Of a stretch of DNA of 64,000 bases, positions 23,909 to 34,222 are shown one piece after another. The DNA is taken from contig OW386287.2 in assembly GCA_936432065.2 (NCBI GenBank), positions 190,835,729-190,899,728 of the forward strand, in the 5' to 3' direction. The notes under the pieces are model-generated. The model did not search any database and had not been told where the DNA came from. It saw only the letters and a list, made by a program, of their open reading frames with translations. This DNA is from Rutpela maculata (Eukaryota > Arthropoda > Insecta > Coleoptera > Cerambycidae). Position numbers and translations under genes: made by a program. Each line of letters begins with the position of its first letter. Within the stretch, counting starts at the first letter, position 1.

Positions 23909-24224
23909 CACGTTTGCAAAGTTGTACTATTTCAAATTTTATTTTTTATGCCAAATGCATCATATTTATATGAGATTAATACACCGGCACACAAAAAAAA
24001 AAAATCAGTCCCAGACATGCACTTTTTGTTGCTGAAACCGAATTAATGTTGGCTTATTGACTCTTATTTTCTTCAGAAACAGCATGTTGTCTAAAAACCG
24101 TTACCTCTGAAGTAGTTTCCACAAACACCAAAACACTGTTGGTTGGTTGAAAACCATGTTGGCCAAAACAAAGAGAGAATCTAATTTTTTATATCAATAT
24201 TAAACAAAATAAAAGGAAATCCGG

Positions 24225-25440
24225 AACAGAATCGATGAAAATGATATTTCAGTGGAATTGGCTGAAACTTTGCTATTTTATAGTTCAAGTCATGCTGATC
24301 AAAAGTTCTCATCACATCGAGCCGATCCTATGGACAGTTTTTGAGATACAGCTTGTCAAAATTAGATAATTTGCGTCATTTTAGACATTCAAGAATTTTT
24401 TACTCTTAAATTATTAATTTTAGCAAAAAATAGACCTATCCAGTTAGAGCAAGCGAGCGAGATATATACAGCCTAATGTGCGTTGAGTGAGACAATAACT
24501 AGTGCGTGGTACGTCGTGCGCATTCTTGTGGCAACTGGCTGCCTCTGTATCCCAGATACGCATTGATCGTACGACAGTGTGCAATAATATACTTGTTAAA
24601 TAACATTATTAAGTAACGTACAATTCCAAATTTGTGAAATGTGGGAGAAAAGTGTATGTAGATTTAAGGAATTTAAGCAATCGTCGAACTATTGCCACAA
24701 AAATGCGCGCGCATGGCGTATTCACAGCCGCTTAACAGGATCGGTCTATTGCAAGGGCCGAAATATTTTTGTTCAAGTCCAATAAAGCCCAAGAATTTTA
24801 TTCCGAATTTTTTATCAACTTTTAGATTAAGTAAAACACAGGGTGACCATTAATAATAGGCCATACTTCAATGGTAGATTCTTTGGATTAAAATATGAGG
24901 ATATAACCAAACATGCTTTAGTAAATTGTTGCTGTGGAAAAAGATACAGGGTGTCAAAATTGTAATTTTTTTTTTTCTGGAATATCTCAGCTACCTCTTG
25001 ACCGACCTTCTCCCAATTTGGTAAGGGAACATTTTTTAAACTAAGAAACAATAATTTATGTATTACATCACGCTAGCCAGTGGAGGGCGCCTCATGAGCT
25101 ATACCTGATGATGAATATTTTTTCTCTTTTTTTTCTACGAAACGTAGTGGCACTTTTGACTACAAAATCTCATGCGGGAGTCATTTCTACATAAAAAAGG
25201 TGATAGAACTTGATAATTCCAACCAAGTTCGAGGCAACTGCCGCATAGATTTCAAAAATTCTTTGAAAACAAACCCAATTTGAAAAGGAAAAATTGTATT
25301 TATTGAAAAGTGTGCTTTGGTGACGTCTTAGATCTGTCAAAATATCAAACTAATGAAATTGTACCTAAATGACAGAAATAGCAAAATTTCAGCCGATTCA
25401 ACCAAAACACCATTTTCATCGGTTTTGTGTATGTTCTCTA
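24225..25440. repeat. Weak inverted repeat flanking about 1.1 kb
   Basis: gatgaaaatgatatttcagt (24234), ggctgaaactttgctatttt and neighbours are mirrored near 25355-25440. In between, acagggtg motifs (24838, 24953) resemble DNA-transposon ends. The 24440-24750 part is unusually CpG-containing (gcgtggtacgtcgtgcgc). No gene recognised. Confidence 0.4.
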
Positions 25441-25982
25441 TTCTCCAGGACGATTTTTTCTGTCACGACAGTCGTCCCCATTTGAACATCAACCATGATG
25501 AAAAAATTGAGGCATAAATTCGGTAACTTGGAGGAAACACAGTGTAACTAACCACCCAGGTATATTCCTGGACAAAATGTGACATTTTGCATATCTATTA
25601 TATGACCTTCAATTGAGGGAGATTAACACTATGCTGCCTGGCTAACAGTTATCGAAATTATATATTTGCCAAGATATAATCCATTTGTGCCTGTTTCATT
25701 AGGTATAAAGATTGGGAATCCATTAGATTGATGTTAGAACTTGATAAGATACTCTATATAAATATATTTTAGATTTCAATAAAGAATTTTGTATAATTGA
25801 CAACTTATGTTTGAGACCAAAATGCTCCAAATTCAGTTAAGTTACAAAGTTTTTTTTTAAATACCAATTAAAATATAATTAATAACATTGAAGACAAATC
25901 CGTGCTAGTTTTCCACTTAAAAAGTTATTATTAATAGTTTTGTACAATTACATAGACACGTGATATATAGAATATAATATAG
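25441..25982. other. Intronic sequence, nothing recognised
   Basis: No coding similarity or clear repeat boundary seen. Confidence 0.4.
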
Positions 25983-26341
25983 CATGGGAGCCAGCGACAC
26001 TTTTAATTGCTACATTTGATTAAACTTGGTTTATCTTTTTTTCTATCATATTAATGCATATTAATGTTACTTATTCTCAAAATAAACGCCCTCTTCATTA
26101 GCGGAACACACTTGGGAGCAGCATTTTAAATGTCATTAAACGTTAAAAAAAGTGTCAATGTTATACTTGTTTAAAGCTGAGATTTTTGTGTTCTTTATTG
26201 ACATTGCAGTATGATAGAAATGGATTCCTGCGCCTGCAGGGATCCATTTTGTGAAAACACAGCCTAAATATAATATATTCACAAAAAATGAGAAATGAAT
26301 TTTAAGCATATCTTTCAAAAAAAGTGTTGCCGGCTCCTGTA
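25983..26341. mobile_element. Probable MITE, TIR GGAGCCRGCRACACTTTT
   Basis: The left end catgggagccagcgacactt and right end (aagtgttgccggctcctgta) form imperfect inverted repeats of about 22 bp. No clear target duplication. A small internal hairpin lies near 26220. Confidence 0.5.
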
Positions 26342-26764
26342 CTAATCGATTTTTACATAAAATGATTAGAATTGTACCTACTTCTTTCTTTTTCTCATGT
26401 CATAAAAAAAAAATAAGCCCAAGAACTCTTTAAATAATAAATAGTTTTGGAGATATTGCGGTTTGAATTATCACTAAAAAGTGCAAAAATCGCGTAAAAA
26501 TGCCACATTTTCATATATTGCCTTAGTTTTTCCCTTAACAGGAAATGATTTGAAGTAATTACAATAAAAAAAATCCACATGGAGGTCTCTACAAGCAACA
26601 GGGCCAGACACATGAGGTTGCCAAGTATGCATAAAATTAATTACTACTAATAAGAATTTTTTACCCTGAATCTCAGTTTTCTTATGAATTTGTTTCTATC
26701 TTTAAAATAATATTTAAACTGCTTCTATTTCTTATTCAGGCTTTAACAGACATTTGGAATCCAT

Positions 26765-27165
26765 GAATTATTCTAGTTGGTCTCTATTTGCTGTATGGCA
26801 CGTCTGACAGCAGCACGCCATCTGCCGCTGTTGCCTGTTGGGCACAGTCTCATTAGAACTATGTCCCATCAGCTTCAATAAAAATTTCAGAAAATTTTTC
26901 TGCTCGAAAATGAAAATTGATAAGCGGAGGGGAATGGAAAACGTTTTTTGACGAGCAGGGGAGCGCAAGATGGGAACAACTGTGGGATATAAGTAGTTTT
27001 AATAAATTTTCCATTACTTTTTTTTACAAATTTATAAATTCCCTGGTTTTCCCTGTTTTCCAGAAAATATACACCCTGGATATCAGCCCAATATGCACTT
27101 ATCTGACTCCCTAACGGCTCATGTCTCAGAGCCATAAAGAAAGATGGAGAAAATTTAATTCAAAT
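26765..27165 (-). pseudogene. LINE C-terminal fragment
   Basis: Minus-strand frames read SIFLYGSET near 27150 (consensus LYGSETW of LINE RT tails), followed after a stop by AVRESDK. Near 26800 another frame reads RLCPTGNSGRWRAAVRRAIQ. Related pieces occur in the foldback at 4284-6869. Heavily decayed. Confidence 0.45.
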
Positions 27166-27748
27166 CATTTCTGAATGCAATATAAAAGAATATTATTTTA
27201 GTACTTTTTTAGTGATAATTCAAACTGTCCGAAATATTTATCATAGAGAATTCTTCTTGTGTTAATTTTCCATTTTTTTTTAAATAAGCATTGTACACGT
27301 TTTATGATGTTCCCAATTCTTTTAAAAATAAAACACAAATGGTGGAAAAAAACACCTGTTTTCTTAAATAAAGTTGTGTTCCGGTTAGAGTCCATATTTG
27401 TACAATTAAGGACATGAACGTAGACCAAAATTTACTCATTAGACAAATTTATTTTTGATTAATTTCTCTAGACACTGGTATTTAGAATTTTGCAATTATT
27501 GATTTACATCGCTACCAACTTCTAAATAATTTTGTCCACATATGATGGTATTTGATCCCACTGTGAAGAGTGATAAAAATAAGAAAAACAGATGGAAAAT
27601 ATGGAAATTCCTAACAAAGTGAATTTTCCCATTTCTAAAATATTGTCAAAAAAACAGAAAACCTAAGCAGATATATTATGTTACAAAACTGCAAAAGCAA
27701 AGAGATATAAATATTTTTTTGCTTTGAAAACAAATGCCGAATTCTCAC

Positions 27749-28621
27749 CTTAATATTCTGCCTATTTTCCATAGCAGCTTGCTTCTTCTTACTTGTAATA
27801 ATGGCTGAAGAATTAATGTCATACGGTTTATACCTAATATCTGAACCGGCACTGTTAGCAGGCGACTTAACGGTACTAGGCCTAGAAGAATTACTGTTCT
27901 GAAACTGCACGTCAGTCACTGACACATGATTATTAGCTACAGCACTGGGATCACCACCGAACACTTGATGTTTCTGCGGTATAGATTTGTAACAAATAGA
28001 ACACACTTGCACCATTCCCTGCGGACTAATGGGGCTAGCTCCGGGAGGCGGCTTTAGTGTTTGTATAAATGGAAAATACGGCTCCTTTTCTGAATTGGGA
28101 CAGCAATACAATAGCCGTATACTGCTAGAAGGGTATTCCAATGCACACGTGTAGCAAATAAACGTTGTGGTATCTAAAGTGGAACTTTGCCTTTTTCGCA
28201 GGGTATAATTTCTTTCCGTATGTGGAACACCTTGGGCTTGAAATGTCTGCCACTGCTTCAGCAAATGTTGTTGGCAGTCCACGCAAGCCTGTACCCTACC
28301 TGCTGAATCGATTGGTCTACTACGACTCGGCCTGGGATGTTCTATCAAACTGGGAAAGAAAGGTTTAACTGGGAAATCTGGGAGTTGTTTTGAAGCCACA
28401 AAATCCAGACTTCCTCTTTTGAATTCATCGCCACAGACATAACATACTTCCGTGACAGAATTCTTATCGGGCATGCTGAGGTCAAGAATATCAGTTCCAG
28501 TAGAAGAATTGGAGTTCTGGCTATGATATACAGGAATTGACTGAACAACTGGTTGAGGGTGTGTCAAATCCAAAGCTCCCTCCATAACCATGTCTTGTTC
28601 CTCTCGGCTTGGATTTGGAAC
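27749..28621 (-). CDS. Large internal exon of Cys4-module protein (modules B and C)
   Basis: This 873-nt exon (291 codons, phase 0 at both ends) has acceptor TTGTTATAG (AG at 28623-28622) and donor AAG|GTGAGA (GT at 27748-27747). It starts VPNPSREEQDMVMEG, joined in frame to ...SRPTQ of the exon at 41266. Residues about 15-60 carry GALDLTHPQ and TDILDLSMPDK, resembling CtBP-binding PxDLS motifs. Module B is CYVCGDEF...ACVDCQQ, then LKQWQTFQAQGVPHTERNY. Module C is CYTCALEYP...YFPFIQ...VCSIC, with the tryptophan replaced and the tail shortened. A Ser/Asn-rich linker and KKKQAAMENR follow. The intron stop just upstream (TAG) explains why an ORF search starts at an internal Met. Nuclear function is inferred. 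Confidence 0.9.
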
Positions 28622-28839
28622 CTATAACAAAAATAAAACTATTTTAGCCAATATATCATTATCATTTTTCTCATTTTCATCAATACGATAATCAGCCTGG
28701 AGTAGTAGGAGCATTTAAGCCTTCCAAATTCATCCCAAACAATGGCATCATGGTGTTGGTGCTTAGTAATATGTAGTCTTGCGCAACCTCACAACTTAGA
28801 CCGAACCCAACAGATCTATCTTTGTCATCATTATTATTT

Positions 28840-29200
28840 ATTTACTTCTTTAGAGAAATTTAAATTAGTGTAGAAACAGGTAAATCTTACATTTATACGT
28901 ATAACTCTAGTGATAAAGCAACACACAGAAAACAACTAAAACAACAAAATTACAAACTGCAAGTAAGTTAAGTTTTACAAGGTACAATTAAAAAATTCCT
29001 CGATGCCATAAAAGTTATTTGCTAACAGAATTTCTGTAACTCTTTCACAAAACAATTAATGTTTTTCTTATTTTGTACAGAAGGTGGAAGGCGATTAAAT
29101 AATTTTAGAGGCACTATATCTGAGCCTCGATCAGTTAGTTTTAATCTGCAACTTTTTATAAACAGATCATAGCCATGTTTTGTGTTATAATAGTTAATAT
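28840..29200 (-). pseudogene. LINE ORF2 C-terminus remnant
   Basis: The minus-strand frame from about 29150 reads LTDRGSDIVPLKLFNRLP, then SVQNKKNINCFVKELQKF and a stop. This matches the last residues of CR1/Jockey-like ORF2 proteins. Noncoding tail sequence follows to about 28840. It lies just 5' of exon 27749-28621 with respect to the gene. Confidence 0.6.
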
Positions 29201-29348
29201 TTTTTTATTTAGGAAATTTTTAATAATTTTTATAGACTAACATGACACATGCGAGAATATAAACATAATATACTATAAGAATCATACGTTCCTTAAATAA
29301 ATTCCTACATGAGTGACTTAAACTAACGAAGCACATACATCTAATATT

Positions 29349-29710
29349 ACTTCCACATCCATGAGTAGAAGTATACCAATCGAAAAAAAAATTGAATTTT
29401 TTTTTTGCTCAGGCATAGAATGTCACAAAAAAAAATTTCTATCTGTCCATCTGTAAGTTTTTTGTGCGTACAATTACTCTTGAACCGTTTATGATACTGC
29501 CTTTAAATTTGGTACACTTATATATTATAACAAGATCTGTAACTTATATTTTGATATTTTTCCGGGGAAAGGGTTGGGGGGTAAATAGGTAAAATAAGCA
29601 AGAGTCCATAAAATTGAGATTTAGTGTATGTACGAGAAGCCATTGGTCTCAAAATTTTTTTGGCATTAGCCACCTCCACTACCACCCCACTGCATTATTA
29701 AAGGAGGTAA

Positions 29711-29755
<45 letters not shown>

Positions 29756-29815
29756 TAGTGTGTAGAAGAACCAAAGGCCTCAAAAATTTCCCATCAGCCA
29801 CTCCCACCCCCACTA
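29349..29815 (-). mobile_element. HINE/DINE-1-like element, copy 3, truncated
   Basis: It starts ACTTCCACATCCATGAG and shares the microsatellite, the conserved block (tttggtacac) and the C-rich tracts with the other copies. The gggcagcgg end is missing. A dinucleotide repeat has expanded inside it (29713-29752). More diverged than copies 1 and 4. Confidence 0.65.
29713..29752. repeat. (AT)n microsatellite, about 40 bp
   Basis: An uninterrupted TA/AT run inside HINE copy 3. It produces a spurious IYIYIY reading frame. Confidence 0.95.
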
Positions 29816-30639
29816 TTCTATACACCATCATATTTTATTCCATTATTCTTACCTTTCAACTTATTTTGCGTGAAATTCAGACATTATTATCAACTCAGAA
29901 ATGGTAATTTTTCTATTTATGGAACTGATAATAGATTTTAAAATAAGATTACTTATAATTACAATTGTTTACATCATTATTTTCATGATTTCAGAAATGT
30001 TAATAAAAACGCATAAAAAAGACAATACACACAAAAATAAATACACCATATATCATCAAAGTATCAGCTTAATATTATGATAAAACACCAAAACATGCAC
30101 TTACCAACCAAATGTGATTTATTAGTGTTGTGTTTCCTTTTTAAATGACAACAACATTTTCAAAAATGCATGAAACATGCAGTTTAATATTTCAAATAAA
30201 ATACTATGAAATTAATAACAAGCTACGTCAAACATTCGTACATAAAAAAAAATCTCCGAACAATAGAAGTTATATTTGAATTACACCTATAACTACAGAT
30301 ACACAAACAAACAGTATGTTTGTCTAGCAATTAGTGCCATATAAATTAAATAAGAATCCAAAAAATATAAAATCAAATAAAAACTTTATTGTAACATGAT
30401 AATTAACTCTGGGTAGAGAAATTTATTCTGCCTTTGAAAATTAACAAAATACACATAATACATCGTTTATTAGTCAGGAATCTAACCTCTCAAAAGACGT
30501 TCTTAAAATGTCAGGGTGTGCATTGTGCATTCGAAGATATAGTTTTGAAAAAATTCGTACATTATCTGGAATGACCTTGCGGATCTAAATCTGGAGGGCG
30601 CCAGACTGGCCGTGATTGCAAAAAGGCATAAAAATTTTT
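29816..30639. other. Intronic sequence, nothing recognised
   Basis: A+T-rich; no coding similarity or repeat end seen. Confidence 0.4.
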
Positions 30640-32791
30640 TTTTCCCAAAAATTTTTATATTACTGAAAATCGATTAATTTTATGTTCCCACCACATTTAC
30701 AGGTAGACCAGGCAAATCTCAGTATAAAATGGGTTTGGCGTGAACTATTTGGGGACAGTTATTTGTTTATTGCAATGGATAGCTCTATTAATGTAGGATA
30801 AGTACATAAAGTCGCAAAAAATCCCGACGTGAGCTAAAGCCGCCATTTAGAAAAAATGACCGCCAGAGACATTTTCTTTAAAATCATATATCTTAGTAAC
30901 CGTTGCTCCGATTTTAGATTTCTTTTTTTTGTTCCATTCCTCACTTCACATTTTACAGAAAGTATGATTACATATTTTACGATAAATTAAACGATAAACT
31001 TAGGAAATTTAAAAATAATTTAAATATTACGGAAATTTAAACTTTTGTAAACTCGAGACGTTTGTACTGAAATTTCTAGTCAATTTTTGAAAAAATAATT
31101 TTAATAAAAGTTCTAGAGCACACAATTAGCTTTCATTTATTTTTTGGCCGATGATACTAACTCAAATATTAACGGAGTAATAGTTATTTATATATAAAAT
31201 TGTAATCATTTTTATTAATGTACATTGAGGTACAAAGGGTGTCCAATCAGTGTTCTCTCGGAAGATTGTGCAAAACGGCTAACTTTATAAAAAAACTTTC
31301 TTAACAAAACTTTCAATGTTTCGTCTCTACTACAAATTAAAATTATTTTCAATTATACAAGGTGTCACAAAAACGAGTCACACAAGAAAGTATAATTTTT
31401 TTAAATAGGACAGCCTGCGTTTCCTTAACGCCAGTTAAGCCTCCAGGGGCCCTGTATTACACCCTAAAATATTTTGCCAAGTTATTTTTTTCTGTTTTTT
31501 TGGGCAGTTTACAAACATTTTTGACTGGCATACCTCCACGATTTATTAATCGTTATTTCTAAAAATGTGGGATGTTGTTTGATAATGATGTATTTACCAA
31601 AAAACCTTTTTTAAATAAATCTTTAGTATATCGTACATTTCTTGATATTTAATTATTATTTTTCTCATTTTTTTTTTTAAATGGAATGCCCAGGTATGAT
31701 TATATCAAATAATTTTTGTGTAAATTAAGGTGTTCTTTATTTTAGCATTAAAATCTATATGTTTTACATTTTTTTCAATGTTTTTAAATGGAATGCCTAT
31801 ATATTTTTTAAATGGACGAGTAACGCTTACAATTTCTCACTCTCTCGAGTCGTTGGTTCTACTTTATAAACGTCTGATTTCACAAATCCCCAAAGAAAAA
31901 ACCCACTGAAGTCAGGTCGGGTGACTTAGGCGGCCATGTAATGAGACCTAACAATAAATTAGATATTATTTAACAGTTTATTAAAATATTGGACCTCCTC
32001 CTATCCACCTATCAGGAAATTGATTACTAATGGCCTGACGAACATTTCTACTAAAATGTGGTGGTGCACCTTCAAGTTGTAATGACATATTATTTGTAAT
32101 GTAATCAGGAATATGCTCGATTATTTGTGGAAACGTATTTTGCGTAAAATCTAAGAAGACTGCTCCATTCACATTTCCCTCAAAAAAGCGAGGATGAATA
32201 ACATAATCATGTACAATTCCTTCCCTTACATTTCTGATTTTTTTGTGCAACATGAGGGTTTTCTCTGGCATAATAATGGAAATTGTGCCTATTCACAAAT
32301 CCGTTGCGATGAAACGTTGATTCATCCGTGAACAATACAAAGGGCATAGCAGGATAAGCATGTGTTAGGTGCCCCCGCACCAATCGGGTCGAAATTTTTA
32401 GCACAAGTTGATAGTAGTGTTAGATGAAATTTCCCATAATATTATTTTTGGAAAACCATTTTTACGGGAGTTATGGGGGTAAAAAGAAAAATGAAAAAAA
32501 ATTTTTTTCTCGAGAACGGATAAACTGATTTTCATGAAAAAAATATATGTTATGGCTTTTGATGGTGCAAATGTGGAAAAAAATTATTGAACCCATTTGT
32601 CGAAAAAAAGTGGTGAAAAAATTTTTTCAAAATAAAAAATTTTTTTTTAGGGGATGTTCCAGAGGCACACCCACCATTTTCTTCCAGATAAATGCTTATA
32701 TGCCCCTTTAAAACATATCCAATTTTCAAAGCGGTCGGAAGGGTACAACATACTCAAAATTGATAATCATTGGCAGACTGCGGGCGGCACG

Positions 32792-34222
32792 TAGTCTATG
32801 TAATGAAGCACGACTTTTTTGTAAATATTTCGTGCAAAGGCGAGATTACCTTCTCCCCCTCATTTTCGAGGGTGCTGAACACGATGCAAGTGGTGGGAGA
32901 AGCTTTTGACCGCCGCAACCCCCTGCAACTTTTTTGAAAAATTTTTTCAAAATAAAATTCTCATCAATATAGAGTAACCTGATTCGTGAGAGGCAGGAGG
33001 ACTCACGCAAAAAGGTCAACCCGAATTGTGAGAGGCAAGGGGACTCATAATAACCAAGCACCTCGACTAATGAGGGGCAAGGGAACTTACAATAAACAAA
33101 CGACTATTTAGAGGCAAGGAGACTCACGATAAATAAACACCCCGACTCATGAGAGGCAAGAGGACTCACAATAAACAGGCACCTTCACTAGTGAAAGGCA
33201 CTGTAACCTCCTCGTAGTGGACTTTGAAAACTAGTTCTTTCGTAGGCTGACTGCGGACGTCATCCTTGCAAAATCTTCAGATTTTCAAACTAGATTTTGT
33301 TTGACCCCACAGTTGACGTCAGAGAATTTTTGCACCACACTTCTTGAAGTTTGATACTGATTTAAATGGTAGGGTTGTAATGGCCGCCAGTGACCGTTGT
33401 AGTAAGATGTAGTAATGAACCGCTAGTCTATGTAATAAAGGCAGAAATAGTGTAAATATTTCTTGCAAAGACGAAATTACCTTCCTCCGTCCGTTTTCGA
33501 GGGTGTTGAACACGATGCAAGTGGTGGGAGAAGTTTTTGACCGCCGAAAACCTCCTTATGGATCTCTTTGTTTTCTATACGGGGTCTGGAGAGTCATTTA
33601 TCAACGGGTTATACTTGAAATAACATGGAAGATGATTATAGAGTAAGTTGAGTCCAGACAGCAGGTCTAGGGGGTTAATTAAACCCTTCCGAGGAGTGGA
33701 AAATAATTTTTTATCAAATAATTCGGGTTCAAATGCGTTTCCCCCGTTTTTGGGTTGATCATGGGAAAAATATTCATTTTTAGCTCCAACCCCTGTTCAT
33801 CTCTCAAACGGTGCCCATTTGAGGGGGTTGGAGCTAAAAATAAATATTTTTCCCGTGATCAGCGACCCCAAAAAAGAGGTATACGTATTTGAACCGAATC
33901 ATCTGAAAAAAAAAACTACACCTCTCGAGAGGGTTTAATCAACCCCCTAGGCCTGCTGTCTGGACTCTACTTGCTCTATAACCCCCTTCCATATTATTTC
34001 AAGTATAACCCATTGATAAATCACTCCCCAAATCCGTTTATATGAAAACATAAAGGGATCCATAAGAGGGATGGCCGTTTCAGGGGGTTGCGGCGGTCAA
34101 AAACTTCTCCCACCACCTGCATCGTGTTCAGCACCCTCGAAAACGAAGGGGGGGAGGTAATCTCGTCTTTGCACGAAATATTTACAAAAAATTCGTCTTA
34201 TAATGCTTCATTACATAGACTA
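32792..34222. mobile_element. Rearranged second copy of the TAGTCTATG foldback family
   Basis: Ends TAGTCTATGTAATGAAGC / GCTTCATTACATAGACTA. The left arm appears twice (32792-32940 and again from 33425), with an unrelated 0.5-kb block between them, and mirrors the right arm 33800-34222 (ggagaagtttttgaccgcc against ggcggtcaaaaacttctcc). Shares the gttttcgagggtgctgaaca block with the copy at 7684. Confidence 0.7.
32968..33205. repeat. Minisatellite, about 40-bp unit, 5-6 copies
   Basis: Units share gagaggcaaggggactcac followed by an A-rich stretch and cacctcgact. They recur near 32990, 33032, 33073, 33112, 33152 and partly at 33190, with substitutions. Confidence 0.75.

Noticed and set aside
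29614..29907. 97-codon frame with an IYIYIY run
   Set aside because: Created by the (AT)n microsatellite in a truncated HINE copy.
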